A stretch of 64,000 nt of DNA from Candidatus Melainabacteria bacterium. GTDB lineage: Bacteria > Cyanobacteriota > Vampirovibrionia > Gastranaerophilales > Gastranaerophilaceae. Below are positions 25,318 to 33,720 of the stretch, piece by piece. Numbering within the stretch: position 1 is the first letter of the stretch; every line of letters starts with the position of its first letter. Location: NCBI GenBank assembly GCA_003258725.1, contig QHMG01000012.1, positions 4,015 through 68,014 on the forward strand, read 5' to 3'. The notes under the pieces were generated by a model that was not told the DNA's origin, made no database searches, and worked only from the letters and a program-made list of their open reading frames with translations. The position numbers were made by a program, and so were the translations under genes.

Positions 25318-26460
25318 ATGAAAAAAACTGAATTTATTAATGCCAAAAGAATTGTTATAAAACTTGGCACTAACGTTTTGAGAAATGACGACGGGGAAGC
25401 CTCTTTACCTCGCCTTTATTCTTATATAGAAGATATTTCAGCCCTTGTAAAAGCGGGTAAGGAAGTCATTTTAGTAACCTCCGGTGCTGTTGGTTTGGGC
25501 AGAAAAAAAATCAATGTAGAAAAATCTGATGATATCGTTTTAAAACAAGCATGCGCTGCAATTGGACAATCAAAATTAATGTCTATTTATGAAAATGGTT
25601 TTGATGCTTATGGTATAAATACTGCTCAAGTCCTTTTGATTGAAGACGATTTTGCACAAAGGAAAAGGTACTTAAATCTTAGAAACACATTAAATAAATT
25701 GCTAGAATTGGGTACAGTTCCTGTAATTAATCAAAACGATACAGTTTCAACTTTTGAATTAGAAACTTTATATAAAGATGCCCAAGTTTGTTTTTCAGAC
25801 AATGATAAACTTTCTGCACTTGTTGCGAGTGAATTAGATGCAGATTTATTAATTATTTTATCTGATGTAAATGGTCTTTATGACTGTAATCCAAAAGATA
25901 ATCCAAATGCAAAAATAATTACAGAAGTAAAAGAAGTTACAGATGAAATTATGGATATGGCATGTGGTGTTTCTGACTGCGGTAGAGGCGGAATGAAAAC
26001 AAAACTTGAGGCTGCAAGACTTGTTACTCGTTTTGGTGGAAAAGTTTTGATTGCAAACGGAAAAATTCCGAATGTTATTAAAGAAATTTTTTCAAATAAA
26101 GAAATTGGCACAAGATTTTTGCCAACAGAAGAAAGTCTTTCTGGCAAAAAACGTTGGATTGGTTATGCAACAAACATTATTGGAAAATTGGTTGTAAACG
26201 AAGGGGCTAAAAAAGCCGTTCTTGAAAAAGAATCAAGCCTACTTCCAATCGGCGTATTAAATGTTGTTAATGAATTTAAAAAAGGCGAAGTTGTGTCAAT
26301 TATCGACGAAAAAGGTAATGAATTTGCTCGTGGTATTGCAAATTACAGCTCAGATGCTTGCAAAATGATTTTAGGTTGCCACTCTGACGACATTTTGAAA
26401 ATTTTAGGATACAAAAATTACGACGCAATTATTACACGTGATAATATTACAACATTATAG
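25318..26460 (+). CDS. proB: Glutamate 5-kinase
   Basis: First step of proline synthesis: phosphorylates glutamate to gamma-glutamyl phosphate. The amino acid kinase domain covers residues 8-260 (RIVIKLGTNVL, VILVTSGAVGLGRKKI, VPVINQNDTVS, DLLIILSDVNGLYD, GRGGMKTKLEAAR) and a C-terminal PUA domain covers 280-375 (GVLNVVNEFKKGEVVSI, FARGIANYSS). The 380-aa length is that of the PUA-containing class, which is usually proline feedback-inhibited. proA follows after 7 nt. Confidence 0.96.
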   Translation: MKKTEFINAKRIVIKLGTNVLRNDDGEASLPRLYSYIEDISALVKAGKEVILVTSGAVGLGRKKINVEKSDDIVLKQACAAIGQSKLMSIYENGFDAYGINTAQVLLIEDDFAQRKRYLNLRNTLNKLLELGTVPVINQNDTVSTFELETLYKDAQVCFSDNDKLSALVASELDADLLIILSDVNGLYDCNPKDNPNAKIITEVKEVTDEIMDMACGVSDCGRGGMKTKLEAARLVTRFGGKVLIANGKIPNVIKEIFSNKEIGTRFLPTEESLSGKKRWIGYATNIIGKLVVNEGAKKAVLEKESSLLPIGVLNVVNEFKKGEVVSIIDEKGNEFARGIANYSSDACKMILGCHSDDILKILGYKNYDAIITRDNITTL

Positions 26461-26467
26461 GTAAATT

Positions 26468-27700
26468 ATGAATTTTGAAGATATCGCAAAACAAGCAAAA
26501 AACGCTAGCCTTGAAATGGCGGAATTAACAACTGAAGTTAAAAATAAAGCTCTTTTAAAAATTGCAGATGCGCTTGAAGAAAATAAATCACAAATTTTTG
26601 AAGCTAATAAAACTGACTTGGAACAAGCTAAGGATAGCGTTTCACCTTCTGTTTTTAATCGTTTAAAGTTAGATGAAAATAAAATGCGTGATATGATTCA
26701 AGGGATTAGAGATGTTGTAAAACTTGAAGATCCAATTGGCAAAACTCTTTTAGCTCGTCAACTTGATGAAAGTTTAAATTTGTATAAGGTTTCATGTCCT
26801 ATTGGGGTTATTGGAATTATATTTGAAGCAAGACCTGATGTTATTGCTCAAATATCTTCACTTGCAATAAAATCTTCAAATGCAGTGATTTTAAAGGGTG
26901 GTAAAGAGTCTATAAATACAAATAAAACAATTTTGGGCATAATTAATAGCGTTTTAGATAGTATAAAAGAATTTCCAAAAAATGCTTTGTCACAAGTATT
27001 TACGCACGATGATGTTGCTCAAATGCTTAAATGTGACGCATCTATTGATTTAATCATTCCACGTGGTGGGAATAAATTGGTAAAATTTATAAAAGAAAAT
27101 ACAAAAATTCCTGTATTGGGTCACGCTGACGGAATTTGCCATATTTTTACAGATGAAAGCGCAGATTTTGAAATGGCAAAAAAAGTTATAATTGATGCTA
27201 AAACTCAATATCCAAGCGCTTGTAATGCAGTTGAAACCTTGCTAATTCACAAAAACTTTAACAAGAAAGATGAATTATTAAAAGAACTTGAAAATGCAGA
27301 AATAACGCTTATTTCAAACCCTGACACTTGGGCATTTGAGCATGGTGACAAAACCCTTGCTTACAAAGTAGTTACAAATATTGATGAAGCAATAAATCAC
27401 ATTAATACTTATGGGTCTGGACATACTGACTGTATTATTACTAAAAATGAGCAAAATGCACAAAAATTTATGCAAAAAGTTGATTCTGCTGGAGTTTATC
27501 AAAATGTTTCAACTCGTTTTGCAGACGGGTTTAGATACGGTTTCGGTGCAGAAGTTGGTATTTCTACAAACAAAACACACGCAAGAGGACCTGTTGGCTT
27601 AGAGGGTTTAACTATTTATAAATATAAACTTATCGGTAACGGTCATATTGTAAAAGACTACGTTGACGGTACAAAACATTTTAACCATAAGGATTTATAA
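26468..27700 (+). CDS. proA: Glutamate-5-semialdehyde dehydrogenase
   Basis: Second step of proline synthesis: NADPH-dependent reduction of gamma-glutamyl phosphate to the semialdehyde. An aldehyde-dehydrogenase fold of 410 aa with PIGVIGIIFEARPDV, AVILKGGKES, and the catalytic Cys in YPSACNAVETLL. GFRYGFGAEVGISTNKTHAR and GPVGLEGLTIYKYKL at the end are typical of ProA. It abuts tyrA with no gap (TAAATG). No proC is seen in the window. Confidence 0.97.
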   Translation: MNFEDIAKQAKNASLEMAELTTEVKNKALLKIADALEENKSQIFEANKTDLEQAKDSVSPSVFNRLKLDENKMRDMIQGIRDVVKLEDPIGKTLLARQLDESLNLYKVSCPIGVIGIIFEARPDVIAQISSLAIKSSNAVILKGGKESINTNKTILGIINSVLDSIKEFPKNALSQVFTHDDVAQMLKCDASIDLIIPRGGNKLVKFIKENTKIPVLGHADGICHIFTDESADFEMAKKVIIDAKTQYPSACNAVETLLIHKNFNKKDELLKELENAEITLISNPDTWAFEHGDKTLAYKVVTNIDEAINHINTYGSGHTDCIITKNEQNAQKFMQKVDSAGVYQNVSTRFADGFRYGFGAEVGISTNKTHARGPVGLEGLTIYKYKLIGNGHIVKDYVDGTKHFNHKDL

Positions 27701-28498
27701 ATGAAAATCGGAGTTGTAGGTTTAGGATTAATTGGTGGTTCTATTTTTAAGGCTCTAGAGGCTCTAAATTATGATGTTATTGGGGTTTCTGATTCTCAAA
27801 ATGGTTTACAAGAGAACATTTCAAATGATTTTAATAATTTAAAAGATTGTGAAATGGTTTTTGTTGCTACTCCAATGAATAAAACGCTTGATGTACTTCA
27901 AAAGTTAGAGGAATATTTGCCTGAAAGTACAATTGTTGCAGATACTTGCTCATTAAAGGAATTTGTTTCAAACAAAAATTATAAATACAATTTTATTCCA
28001 ACTCACCCAATGGCAGGAACTGAGTTTAAAGGGTTTGAACATTCTTTTAAGGAACTGTTTGAAGGTGCAAAATGGATTGTTTGTAATCGTGGATTAGCCC
28101 AAGAAAAAAATAATAGTTTAGCAGAGTTAATTTTTGTAATTGAGCAAATGGGGGCAGAGGTTGTTTTTGCTGATGCAAAAGAACATGACGAAGCGGTTGC
28201 AATGATATCTCACATGCCAATGGTGGTTGCGCAAGCATTGTTTAAAACAACTGCAGACAATAAACTTGCCTTAAAACTTGCCTCTAGCGGTTTTAGAGAT
28301 ATGACAAGGCTTGCTCTTTCAAATGAAGAAATGGCTGTTGATATGGTGAATATGAATCATAAGAATATTGAACAAGCTATTTTAAAATTTTATTCTTCTG
28401 TTGGTGATTTAATAGGCAAAAATTACGTAAAAGAAATTGAAAAAATAAAAATACAACGTCAAAAAATGTATGACAAAAATGGCAAAAATAATTTATAA
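27701..28498 (+). CDS. tyrA: Prephenate/arogenate dehydrogenase
   Basis: Oxidative decarboxylation of prephenate or arogenate in tyrosine synthesis. A Rossmann fold opens the protein (IGVVGLGLIGGSIFKAL), followed by VFVATPMNKTLDVL, THPMAGTEFKGFEHS (substrate-binding His) and SHMPMVVAQAL, all typical of the TyrA family. At 265 aa it lacks chorismate mutase and ACT domains. Substrate choice between prephenate and arogenate cannot be told by eye. It is translationally adjacent to proA. Confidence 0.92.
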   Translation: MKIGVVGLGLIGGSIFKALEALNYDVIGVSDSQNGLQENISNDFNNLKDCEMVFVATPMNKTLDVLQKLEEYLPESTIVADTCSLKEFVSNKNYKYNFIPTHPMAGTEFKGFEHSFKELFEGAKWIVCNRGLAQEKNNSLAELIFVIEQMGAEVVFADAKEHDEAVAMISHMPMVVAQALFKTTADNKLALKLASSGFRDMTRLALSNEEMAVDMVNMNHKNIEQAILKFYSSVGDLIGKNYVKEIEKIKIQRQKMYDKNGKNNL

Positions 28499-28600
28499 TT
28501 TCCTATTAAAAAATGTAAACAAATTTTTCAACTAAAGCAATTTTTAATATTCAGCTAATTTACATACACTGAAAAGCTATAGAAATTATAAGGAGAAAAA

Positions 28601-29089
28601 ATGAATATTACCCCGAATGTGGCACAGCCTAACTTTACGGCATTAAAACCCGTACCAAAGTTAGCTAAAAAAATGGGTGGTGAAGCACTAGAAAAAGCAA
28701 TGCCTGAATTAGAAAAAATGGCTCAAGATGTAGATATTGAAATTATTCCGAAAAAAGGTTTCTTTAGTAAATTACAGAATCTGAATTTCTTTGTAACCAA
28801 TGTTGGAGAACAAGTAGGAAGGTGGTTTAGCCTATCTATTGATCCTAAAGGTTATTTAGAAGGAAATGACCCAACACATTATAAACAAGTCGATGCATTT
28901 ACAAAAGAAAATATCTTAGAATCAGCTCAAAAAGCAAAAGATTTGAACAAAAAAGGTTTAAAGGTTGAACGAAAAACTATTGCTATGATGCCAGCTGATG
29001 CTGTAATTCTTGCAAAAGCCATGAAAGATAAGCAAGCAAAAGCTGAAGAAAAGGCTAATGCAAACGCAAACGAACAAGCTAAAAATTAA
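28601..29089 (+). CDS. Hypothetical protein
   Basis: A 162-aa hydrophilic protein with no signal peptide. The N-terminus (NITPNVAQPNFTALKP) is Asn/Pro-rich; the middle contains KKGFFSKLQNLNFFVTNVGEQ; the C-terminal 30 residues are Ala/Lys/Asn repeats (KAEEKANANANEQAKN). ATAAGGAG lies 6 nt before the ATG. It forms its own unit, followed by a terminator shared with convergent hydG. No family recognised. Confidence 0.7.
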   Translation: MNITPNVAQPNFTALKPVPKLAKKMGGEALEKAMPELEKMAQDVDIEIIPKKGFFSKLQNLNFFVTNVGEQVGRWFSLSIDPKGYLEGNDPTHYKQVDAFTKENILESAQKAKDLNKKGLKVERKTIAMMPADAVILAKAMKDKQAKAEEKANANANEQAKN

Positions 29090-29095
29090 TAAATA

Positions 29096-29126
29096 CAAAA
29101 AAGAGGTTAATATTGACCTCTTTTTG
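29096..29126. terminator. Bidirectional terminator
   Basis: AAAAAGAGGT and ACCTCTTTTT surround an 8-nt loop between two convergent genes. Confidence 0.8.
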
Positions 29127-29129
29127 ATA

Positions 29130-30548
29130 TTAAAATCTAAAATCTCTTTCGCCGTTTGCTATTTTTTCAACATTTTCTTTTGTTTGTTTTTTTACGTTTT
29201 CACTTTCAAGAGTTTCTAATTCCTTTTGAATTAATTTGTCCCCAACAGTCTTTGTCTCTGGACTTGCGTAATCTTCTAAATATTCCTTTAAGGTCATAAT
29301 TGCGTTTGGATGACAGAAGTTTTGTATTTGTTTTGATTTACAAATATCCATAAACCTTTCGCCTGTACGACCTTCACGGTAACACGCTGTACAAAAACTT
29401 GGAAGGTAGCCTATTTCTATAAGCCATTTCATTACTTCATCTAAAGTTCTTGTATCTGTAACATCAAATTGAGAAGAATCTTCTTCTGTATAATCGTTTT
29501 CATCATATCCACCAACTGATGTTTTTGAACCACCTGAAATTTGAGAAATACCTAAATGCAAAACTCTTTCTCTAACTTCTTTTGATTCTCTTGTTGAAAC
29601 AATCATTCCTGTATAAGGTACTGCAATTCTAATACAAGCTACAATTTTACAGAATGTATCGTCGTTAATTCCGTTTTTAAAAGCACTTGGGTCAATATCG
29701 TTAGCTTTTCTAATTCTTGGAACACTAATTGTATGCGGACCAACGCCATTGACAGCTTCTAGATGTTCTGCGTGCATTAATAGCCCTGCAAATTCATATT
29801 TATAAGTTGAAAGCCCAAATAACACACCTAAACCTACGTCGTCAATTCCGCCTTTCATAGCTCTATCCATTGCCTCTGTATGATAAGCATAATTGTGTTT
29901 TGGACCTGTTGGGTGTAAACGTTCATAGCGTTCTTTATTATAAGTTTCTTGGAATAAAATATATGTTCCAATACCTGCTTCTTTTAATTTACGATAATTT
30001 TCAACAGTTGTAGCCGCAATATTTACGTTTGCACGACGAATTGCGCCGTTTTTATGTTTTACGCTATAAATTGTTTTTAAACTTTCTAAAATGTACTCGA
30101 TGGGGTTATTTACAGGGTCTTCGCCTGTTTCAATTGCCAATCTTTTATGACCCATATCTTGAAGTGCGATAACTTCTCTTTCAATTTCTTCTTGAGTCAT
30201 TTTTTTACGAGGAATATCCTTGTTCTTTGCGTGATAAGGGCAATATACACAACCATTTATGCAATAGTTTGAAAGATAAAGCGGTGCAAATAAAACAATT
30301 CTGTTTCCGTAAAAATCTTTTTTAATTTGTTCTGCCAATTTGTAGATTTTTTGGTTAATTTCTTCATCTTCACAAGCCAATAAAACGCTTGCGTCTCTAT
30401 GAGATAAACCTTTTCTTTCTTCTGCTTTTTTTAAGATTTTTTCAAGTAATTCTTTATTATTTTTATTTTGTTCTGCGTATTCAATCGTAGATAAAATTTC
30501 GCCGTCATCAATAAATTCTTCGGCTTTAAGTGATTTTACGTTGTACAT
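29130..30548 (-). CDS. hydG: [FeFe] hydrogenase H-cluster maturase HydG
   Basis: A radical SAM tyrosine lyase that makes the CO and CN ligands of the hydrogenase H-cluster. Radical SAM motif CINGCVYC; the BATS-type C-terminal domain has CTACYREGRTGERFMDICKS plus a later Cys (QNFC), the pattern that binds the second, dangler-iron cluster unique to HydG. The 472-aa length is normal. The ATG at 30548 has AAGAGG upstream and is preferred over 30569. hydE, hydF and the hydrogenase are not in the window. Confidence 0.94.
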   Translation of the reverse strand: MYNVKSLKAEEFIDDGEILSTIEYAEQNKNNKELLEKILKKAEERKGLSHRDASVLLACEDEEINQKIYKLAEQIKKDFYGNRIVLFAPLYLSNYCINGCVYCPYHAKNKDIPRKKMTQEEIEREVIALQDMGHKRLAIETGEDPVNNPIEYILESLKTIYSVKHKNGAIRRANVNIAATTVENYRKLKEAGIGTYILFQETYNKERYERLHPTGPKHNYAYHTEAMDRAMKGGIDDVGLGVLFGLSTYKYEFAGLLMHAEHLEAVNGVGPHTISVPRIRKANDIDPSAFKNGINDDTFCKIVACIRIAVPYTGMIVSTRESKEVRERVLHLGISQISGGSKTSVGGYDENDYTEEDSSQFDVTDTRTLDEVMKWLIEIGYLPSFCTACYREGRTGERFMDICKSKQIQNFCHPNAIMTLKEYLEDYASPETKTVGDKLIQKELETLESENVKKQTKENVEKIANGERDFRF

Positions 30549-30634
30549 TTTTATTCCTCTTAATAACATGATAACTCAAACAAAACATCTAGAGCAAATT
30601 TCTGGTAGTGCTTGCCTTATTGACTTATTTGTAC

Positions 30635-30640
30635 TAACAT
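30635..30640 (+). promoter_or_regulatory. hisS -10 box, predicted leaderless
   Basis: TAACAT ends 6 nt before the hisS ATG; TTGCCT at 30612-30617 lies 17 nt upstream as a -35 element. No ribosome-binding site is visible. Confidence 0.55.
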
Positions 30641-30646
30641 TTTGCT

Positions 30647-31885
30647 ATGGCTAAGATTATTACAGTACAAAAAGGTACAAAGGACATATTGCCAACAGAG
30701 ATGGATAGTTGGCATTTTATTGAAGATGCAGCAAATAGAGTTTTTTCTAGAGCTGGATTTAAAGAAATTAGAACACCAATATTTGAAGCAACTGAACTTT
30801 TTGCTCGTGGCGTTGGTGATACAACAGATATAGTAAACAAGGAAATGTACACGTTTGAAAAATCAGAACGCTCTCTTACACTTCGTCCTGAAAATACAGC
30901 AGGCGTAGTTCGTTCTTATATTGAAAACGGTATGCACAGACTTCCAGCACCTGTAAAATTATGGTACAAAGGTCCAATGTTTCGATACGAACGCCCACAA
31001 GCTGGTCGTCAAAGACAATTCCACCAAGTTGGTATGGAAATGTTTGGTATAGCTCAACCAACAGCTGATGTTGAAGCTATATCTTTGGCTGTAAGTTACT
31101 TAAATGAAATCGGATTGAATGATTTAGACGTAGAAATCAACTCTTTGGGTTGTCCTACTTGTCGTGAAGAATATAAAACAAAATTAAAGGCGGTTTTAAA
31201 ACCATATTTACAAGACCTTTGCCCAGATTGTCAAAAGCGTTATGAAAAAAATCCATTACGTTTATTAGATTGCAAGGTTGAAGATTGTAAAGCAATTTAT
31301 GAAAAACCTGAAGTAAAAGAAGTTATAACTTCAGAATTTATCTGTCCAGAATGTCATGAGCACTTTGAAGCAGTAAAAAAATATTTAGATGTTTTAGGAA
31401 TTAAATATTTTGTAAATAAACTTCTAGTAAGAGGATTAGATTACTATAACCGAACAGTTTTTGAAATTAAATCAAACAATTTGGGTTCACAAAATGCTGT
31501 TTGTGGTGGTGGTCGTTACGATAGTTTAGTTAGAAATTTGGGTGGAGAAGATACTCCGGCAGTTGGCTTTGCTATGGGCATGGAAAGATTAATCTCTCTA
31601 CTTCCTGCAAAAGAAGCCCAAAAACTTGATGCTTATGTTGTTTCTACAAATCAAGAAGAAGCTATCAAACTTGTTGGAGATATGAGAAAATCAGGTTTGT
31701 CTGTTGATTTTGATATGACAAATAAAAAATTCACAAAACAACTTGAAAAAGCATCAAAAGTTGCTCGTTTTGCCATAATTTTAGGCGAAGATGAAATTCA
31801 AAACGGCACAGTTTCTGTTAAAAATCTTGCAAATTCTGAACAAATATCAGCAAAACGAGAAGAACTTGGGAGTCTTATTAAGTAA
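30647..31885 (+). CDS. hisS: Histidyl-tRNA synthetase
   Basis: Class II aminoacyl-tRNA synthetase that charges tRNA-His. Motif 2 region (WYKGPMFRYERPQAGRQRQF), the histidine-binding LVRGLDYYNRTVFE and motif 3 (AVGFAMGMERLISLL) are clear; an anticodon-binding domain follows (DAYVVSTNQEEAIKLVGDMR). The insertion between them carries several Cys pairs (CPTC, CPDC, CPEC), suggesting a metal site. 412 aa, normal. It shares one base with the next gene. Confidence 0.97.
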   Translation: MAKIITVQKGTKDILPTEMDSWHFIEDAANRVFSRAGFKEIRTPIFEATELFARGVGDTTDIVNKEMYTFEKSERSLTLRPENTAGVVRSYIENGMHRLPAPVKLWYKGPMFRYERPQAGRQRQFHQVGMEMFGIAQPTADVEAISLAVSYLNEIGLNDLDVEINSLGCPTCREEYKTKLKAVLKPYLQDLCPDCQKRYEKNPLRLLDCKVEDCKAIYEKPEVKEVITSEFICPECHEHFEAVKKYLDVLGIKYFVNKLLVRGLDYYNRTVFEIKSNNLGSQNAVCGGGRYDSLVRNLGGEDTPAVGFAMGMERLISLLPAKEAQKLDAYVVSTNQEEAIKLVGDMRKSGLSVDFDMTNKKFTKQLEKASKVARFAIILGEDEIQNGTVSVKNLANSEQISAKREELGSLIK

Positions 31886-32214
31886 TGACAAACAAGATTG
31901 ACGATGTTATTGTCGAATTAATAAAGGATTTAAAAAAGGAATACCCTTCAGATTTCAGCGGAATATATCTTTTCGGCTTATTTTTAGACGGAAAAATGCA
32001 TGAGGACGAAGATATTGAGCTTGTTGCAATTTTCAACAAGGAACAATCAAAAGAACAACGTGAAAAAATTTGGCGTATAATTGGCAAAATTGAAGAAGAT
32101 TTTGACGTATTTATTGACTTGCACCCGCATACGGTTCAATCTCTAAAAAAAGAGGAGGAACTTTTTGAAGAAGTCTCTGAAGAAGGTATTTTCTTCAATG
32201 CAGAGTTGTTTTAA
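31885..32214 (+). CDS. Degenerate minimal nucleotidyltransferase-like protein
   Basis: A 109-aa protein coupled to hisS (TAATG overlap). Residues 24-50 (GIYLFGLFLDGKMHEDEDIELVAIF) align by eye with the MNT-type nucleotidyltransferase signature in which a GS pair is followed by DxD. Here the Ser is Leu and the second Asp is Glu, so catalysis may be lost or altered. An acidic C-terminus follows. Its position behind hisS suggests a tRNA-linked or regulatory role, but that is inference only. Confidence 0.5.
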   Translation: MTNKIDDVIVELIKDLKKEYPSDFSGIYLFGLFLDGKMHEDEDIELVAIFNKEQSKEQREKIWRIIGKIEEDFDVFIDLHPHTVQSLKKEEELFEEVSEEGIFFNAELF

Positions 32215-32234
32215 TTTTTATTATAGATTTTATA

Positions 32235-32283
32235 TAAAAGCGCACCATATTGTCCACTTGGACAATATGGTGCGCTTTTATAT
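32235..32283 (+). terminator. Terminator of the hisS operon
   Basis: A 21-bp perfect stem with loop ACTT (outermost TAAAAGCGCACC) is followed by TATTA. Confidence 0.8.
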
Positions 32284-32415
32284 TACCCTCAACATGTAGC
32301 CATTTTGGTATAGGAAAAAGAACCCACTTGTTGTTAAATATAATTAAATCTTTTTCATACTTCCAGCTATTCTTAATTGAGTCCATTTGGACTCTTTTTT
32401 TTAACATTTTTAGGC

Positions 32416-32421
32416 TATAAT
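32416..32421 (+). promoter_or_regulatory. mtaB -10 box, predicted leaderless
   Basis: TATAAT ends 6 nt before the mtaB ATG, with no ribosome-binding site. Confidence 0.6.
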
Positions 32422-32427
32422 TAACCT

Positions 32428-33708
32428 ATGAAAACATTTTTATTAAAATCTATGGGCTGTAAATCAAATCAATTTGAAGGCGCAATTATTGAAGAAAATC
32501 TTATTAATGCGGGCTTTGAAAAAGTTAGCGAAATAAAAGATGCAGACCTTTATATATTAAATTCTTGCTCTGTAACTCATAAATCTGATGATGAGGCACT
32601 TTATTTGCTAAGACACGCAAAACATACAAACGAAAATATTAAAACACTTATTACTGGTTGTGTTGCGCAAATTGAGAGAGATAAATTGCTTGAATATGAT
32701 TTTGTAGATTTTGTTTTAGGTAATAATGAAAAATTAAATATTGTCGAATTTTTGCAAAAAAATGAAGATTGCGAAGTTGGCGATATTATGAATATGACAG
32801 ACTTTCACGAGGCTGTATTGATTGACACAACAAAAACTCGTGCAAGTTTAAAAATTCAAGACGGTTGTGATAACCGTTGTGCTTATTGCATTATACCGTT
32901 TGCAAGAGGAAAATCTCGTTCCGCAAAAAGTGATTTCATTATTGACCAAATTAAATCTTTTGAAAAACATGGTTTCAAAGAGGTAATTTTTACAGGAATT
33001 CATATCGGTCAATGGGGCAAAGAGTGGGGAAAAACTATTCTTGACCTGCTGAAAGAGGTCGAAGCCAACACAAATGTTCGTTATCGCTTGGGCTCACTTT
33101 ACCCAAATGAGATTACAGACGAACTTTTAGACTTTTTGTCTAAATCTAAACAGTTCTGTCCTCATTTTCATTTGTCTCTACAATCAGCTTGCAATAGGAC
33201 TTTAGAACGAATGAACAGACGCTATAAAGTTGAAGATTATTTAGAACAAATTGAAAAAATAAATAAACTTTTTGAACTTCCATTTTTAGGAAGCGACGTT
33301 ATTGCTGGATTTGTAGGCGAAACACAAGAGGATTTTGAAACAACCCTTAAAAACCTAGAAAAATCTGGTTTAACGGCAATTCACACATTTCCTTATTCAA
33401 TTAGAAAGGGCACTCAAGCAGAAAAAATGGAAGGTCATTTGCCTGACAAAGTTAAGGAAGAACGAGCATCAGCGATTAAAAAAATTTCAGCACAAAAGAC
33501 AAAAGAATTTTTAGAAAAAAATGTCGGAACAGTTCATAATGTGCTTGTAGAAAAGCATTTAGATAAACACTTGAATGTATTAAAAGGAATGAGCGAAAAC
33601 TATATCACAGTTCTTCTAAATTCAGATGATAGAAATTTAATCAATACAATCCAAAAGGTGAAAATCACCGAAATTAAAGACGGCAAAGCCTTCGGCGAGA
33701 TTATATAA
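32428..33708 (+). CDS. mtaB: tRNA t6A37 methylthiotransferase MtaB
   Basis: A radical SAM methylthiotransferase that converts t6A37 to ms2t6A37 in tRNAs reading ANN codons. The N-terminal UPF0004 domain supplies three Cys (LKSMGCKSNQFE, LNSCSVTHKSDDEA, ITGCVAQ); the radical SAM motif is CDNRCAYC followed by IIPFARGKSRS; a C-terminal TRAM-like domain ends the protein. 426 aa, normal. The GCKSNQFE form of the first motif points to MtaB rather than MiaB or RimO. Confidence 0.92.
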   Translation: MKTFLLKSMGCKSNQFEGAIIEENLINAGFEKVSEIKDADLYILNSCSVTHKSDDEALYLLRHAKHTNENIKTLITGCVAQIERDKLLEYDFVDFVLGNNEKLNIVEFLQKNEDCEVGDIMNMTDFHEAVLIDTTKTRASLKIQDGCDNRCAYCIIPFARGKSRSAKSDFIIDQIKSFEKHGFKEVIFTGIHIGQWGKEWGKTILDLLKEVEANTNVRYRLGSLYPNEITDELLDFLSKSKQFCPHFHLSLQSACNRTLERMNRRYKVEDYLEQIEKINKLFELPFLGSDVIAGFVGETQEDFETTLKNLEKSGLTAIHTFPYSIRKGTQAEKMEGHLPDKVKEERASAIKKISAQKTKEFLEKNVGTVHNVLVEKHLDKHLNVLKGMSENYITVLLNSDDRNLINTIQKVKITEIKDGKAFGEII

Positions 33709-33720
33709 ATTTTGTAGTTA

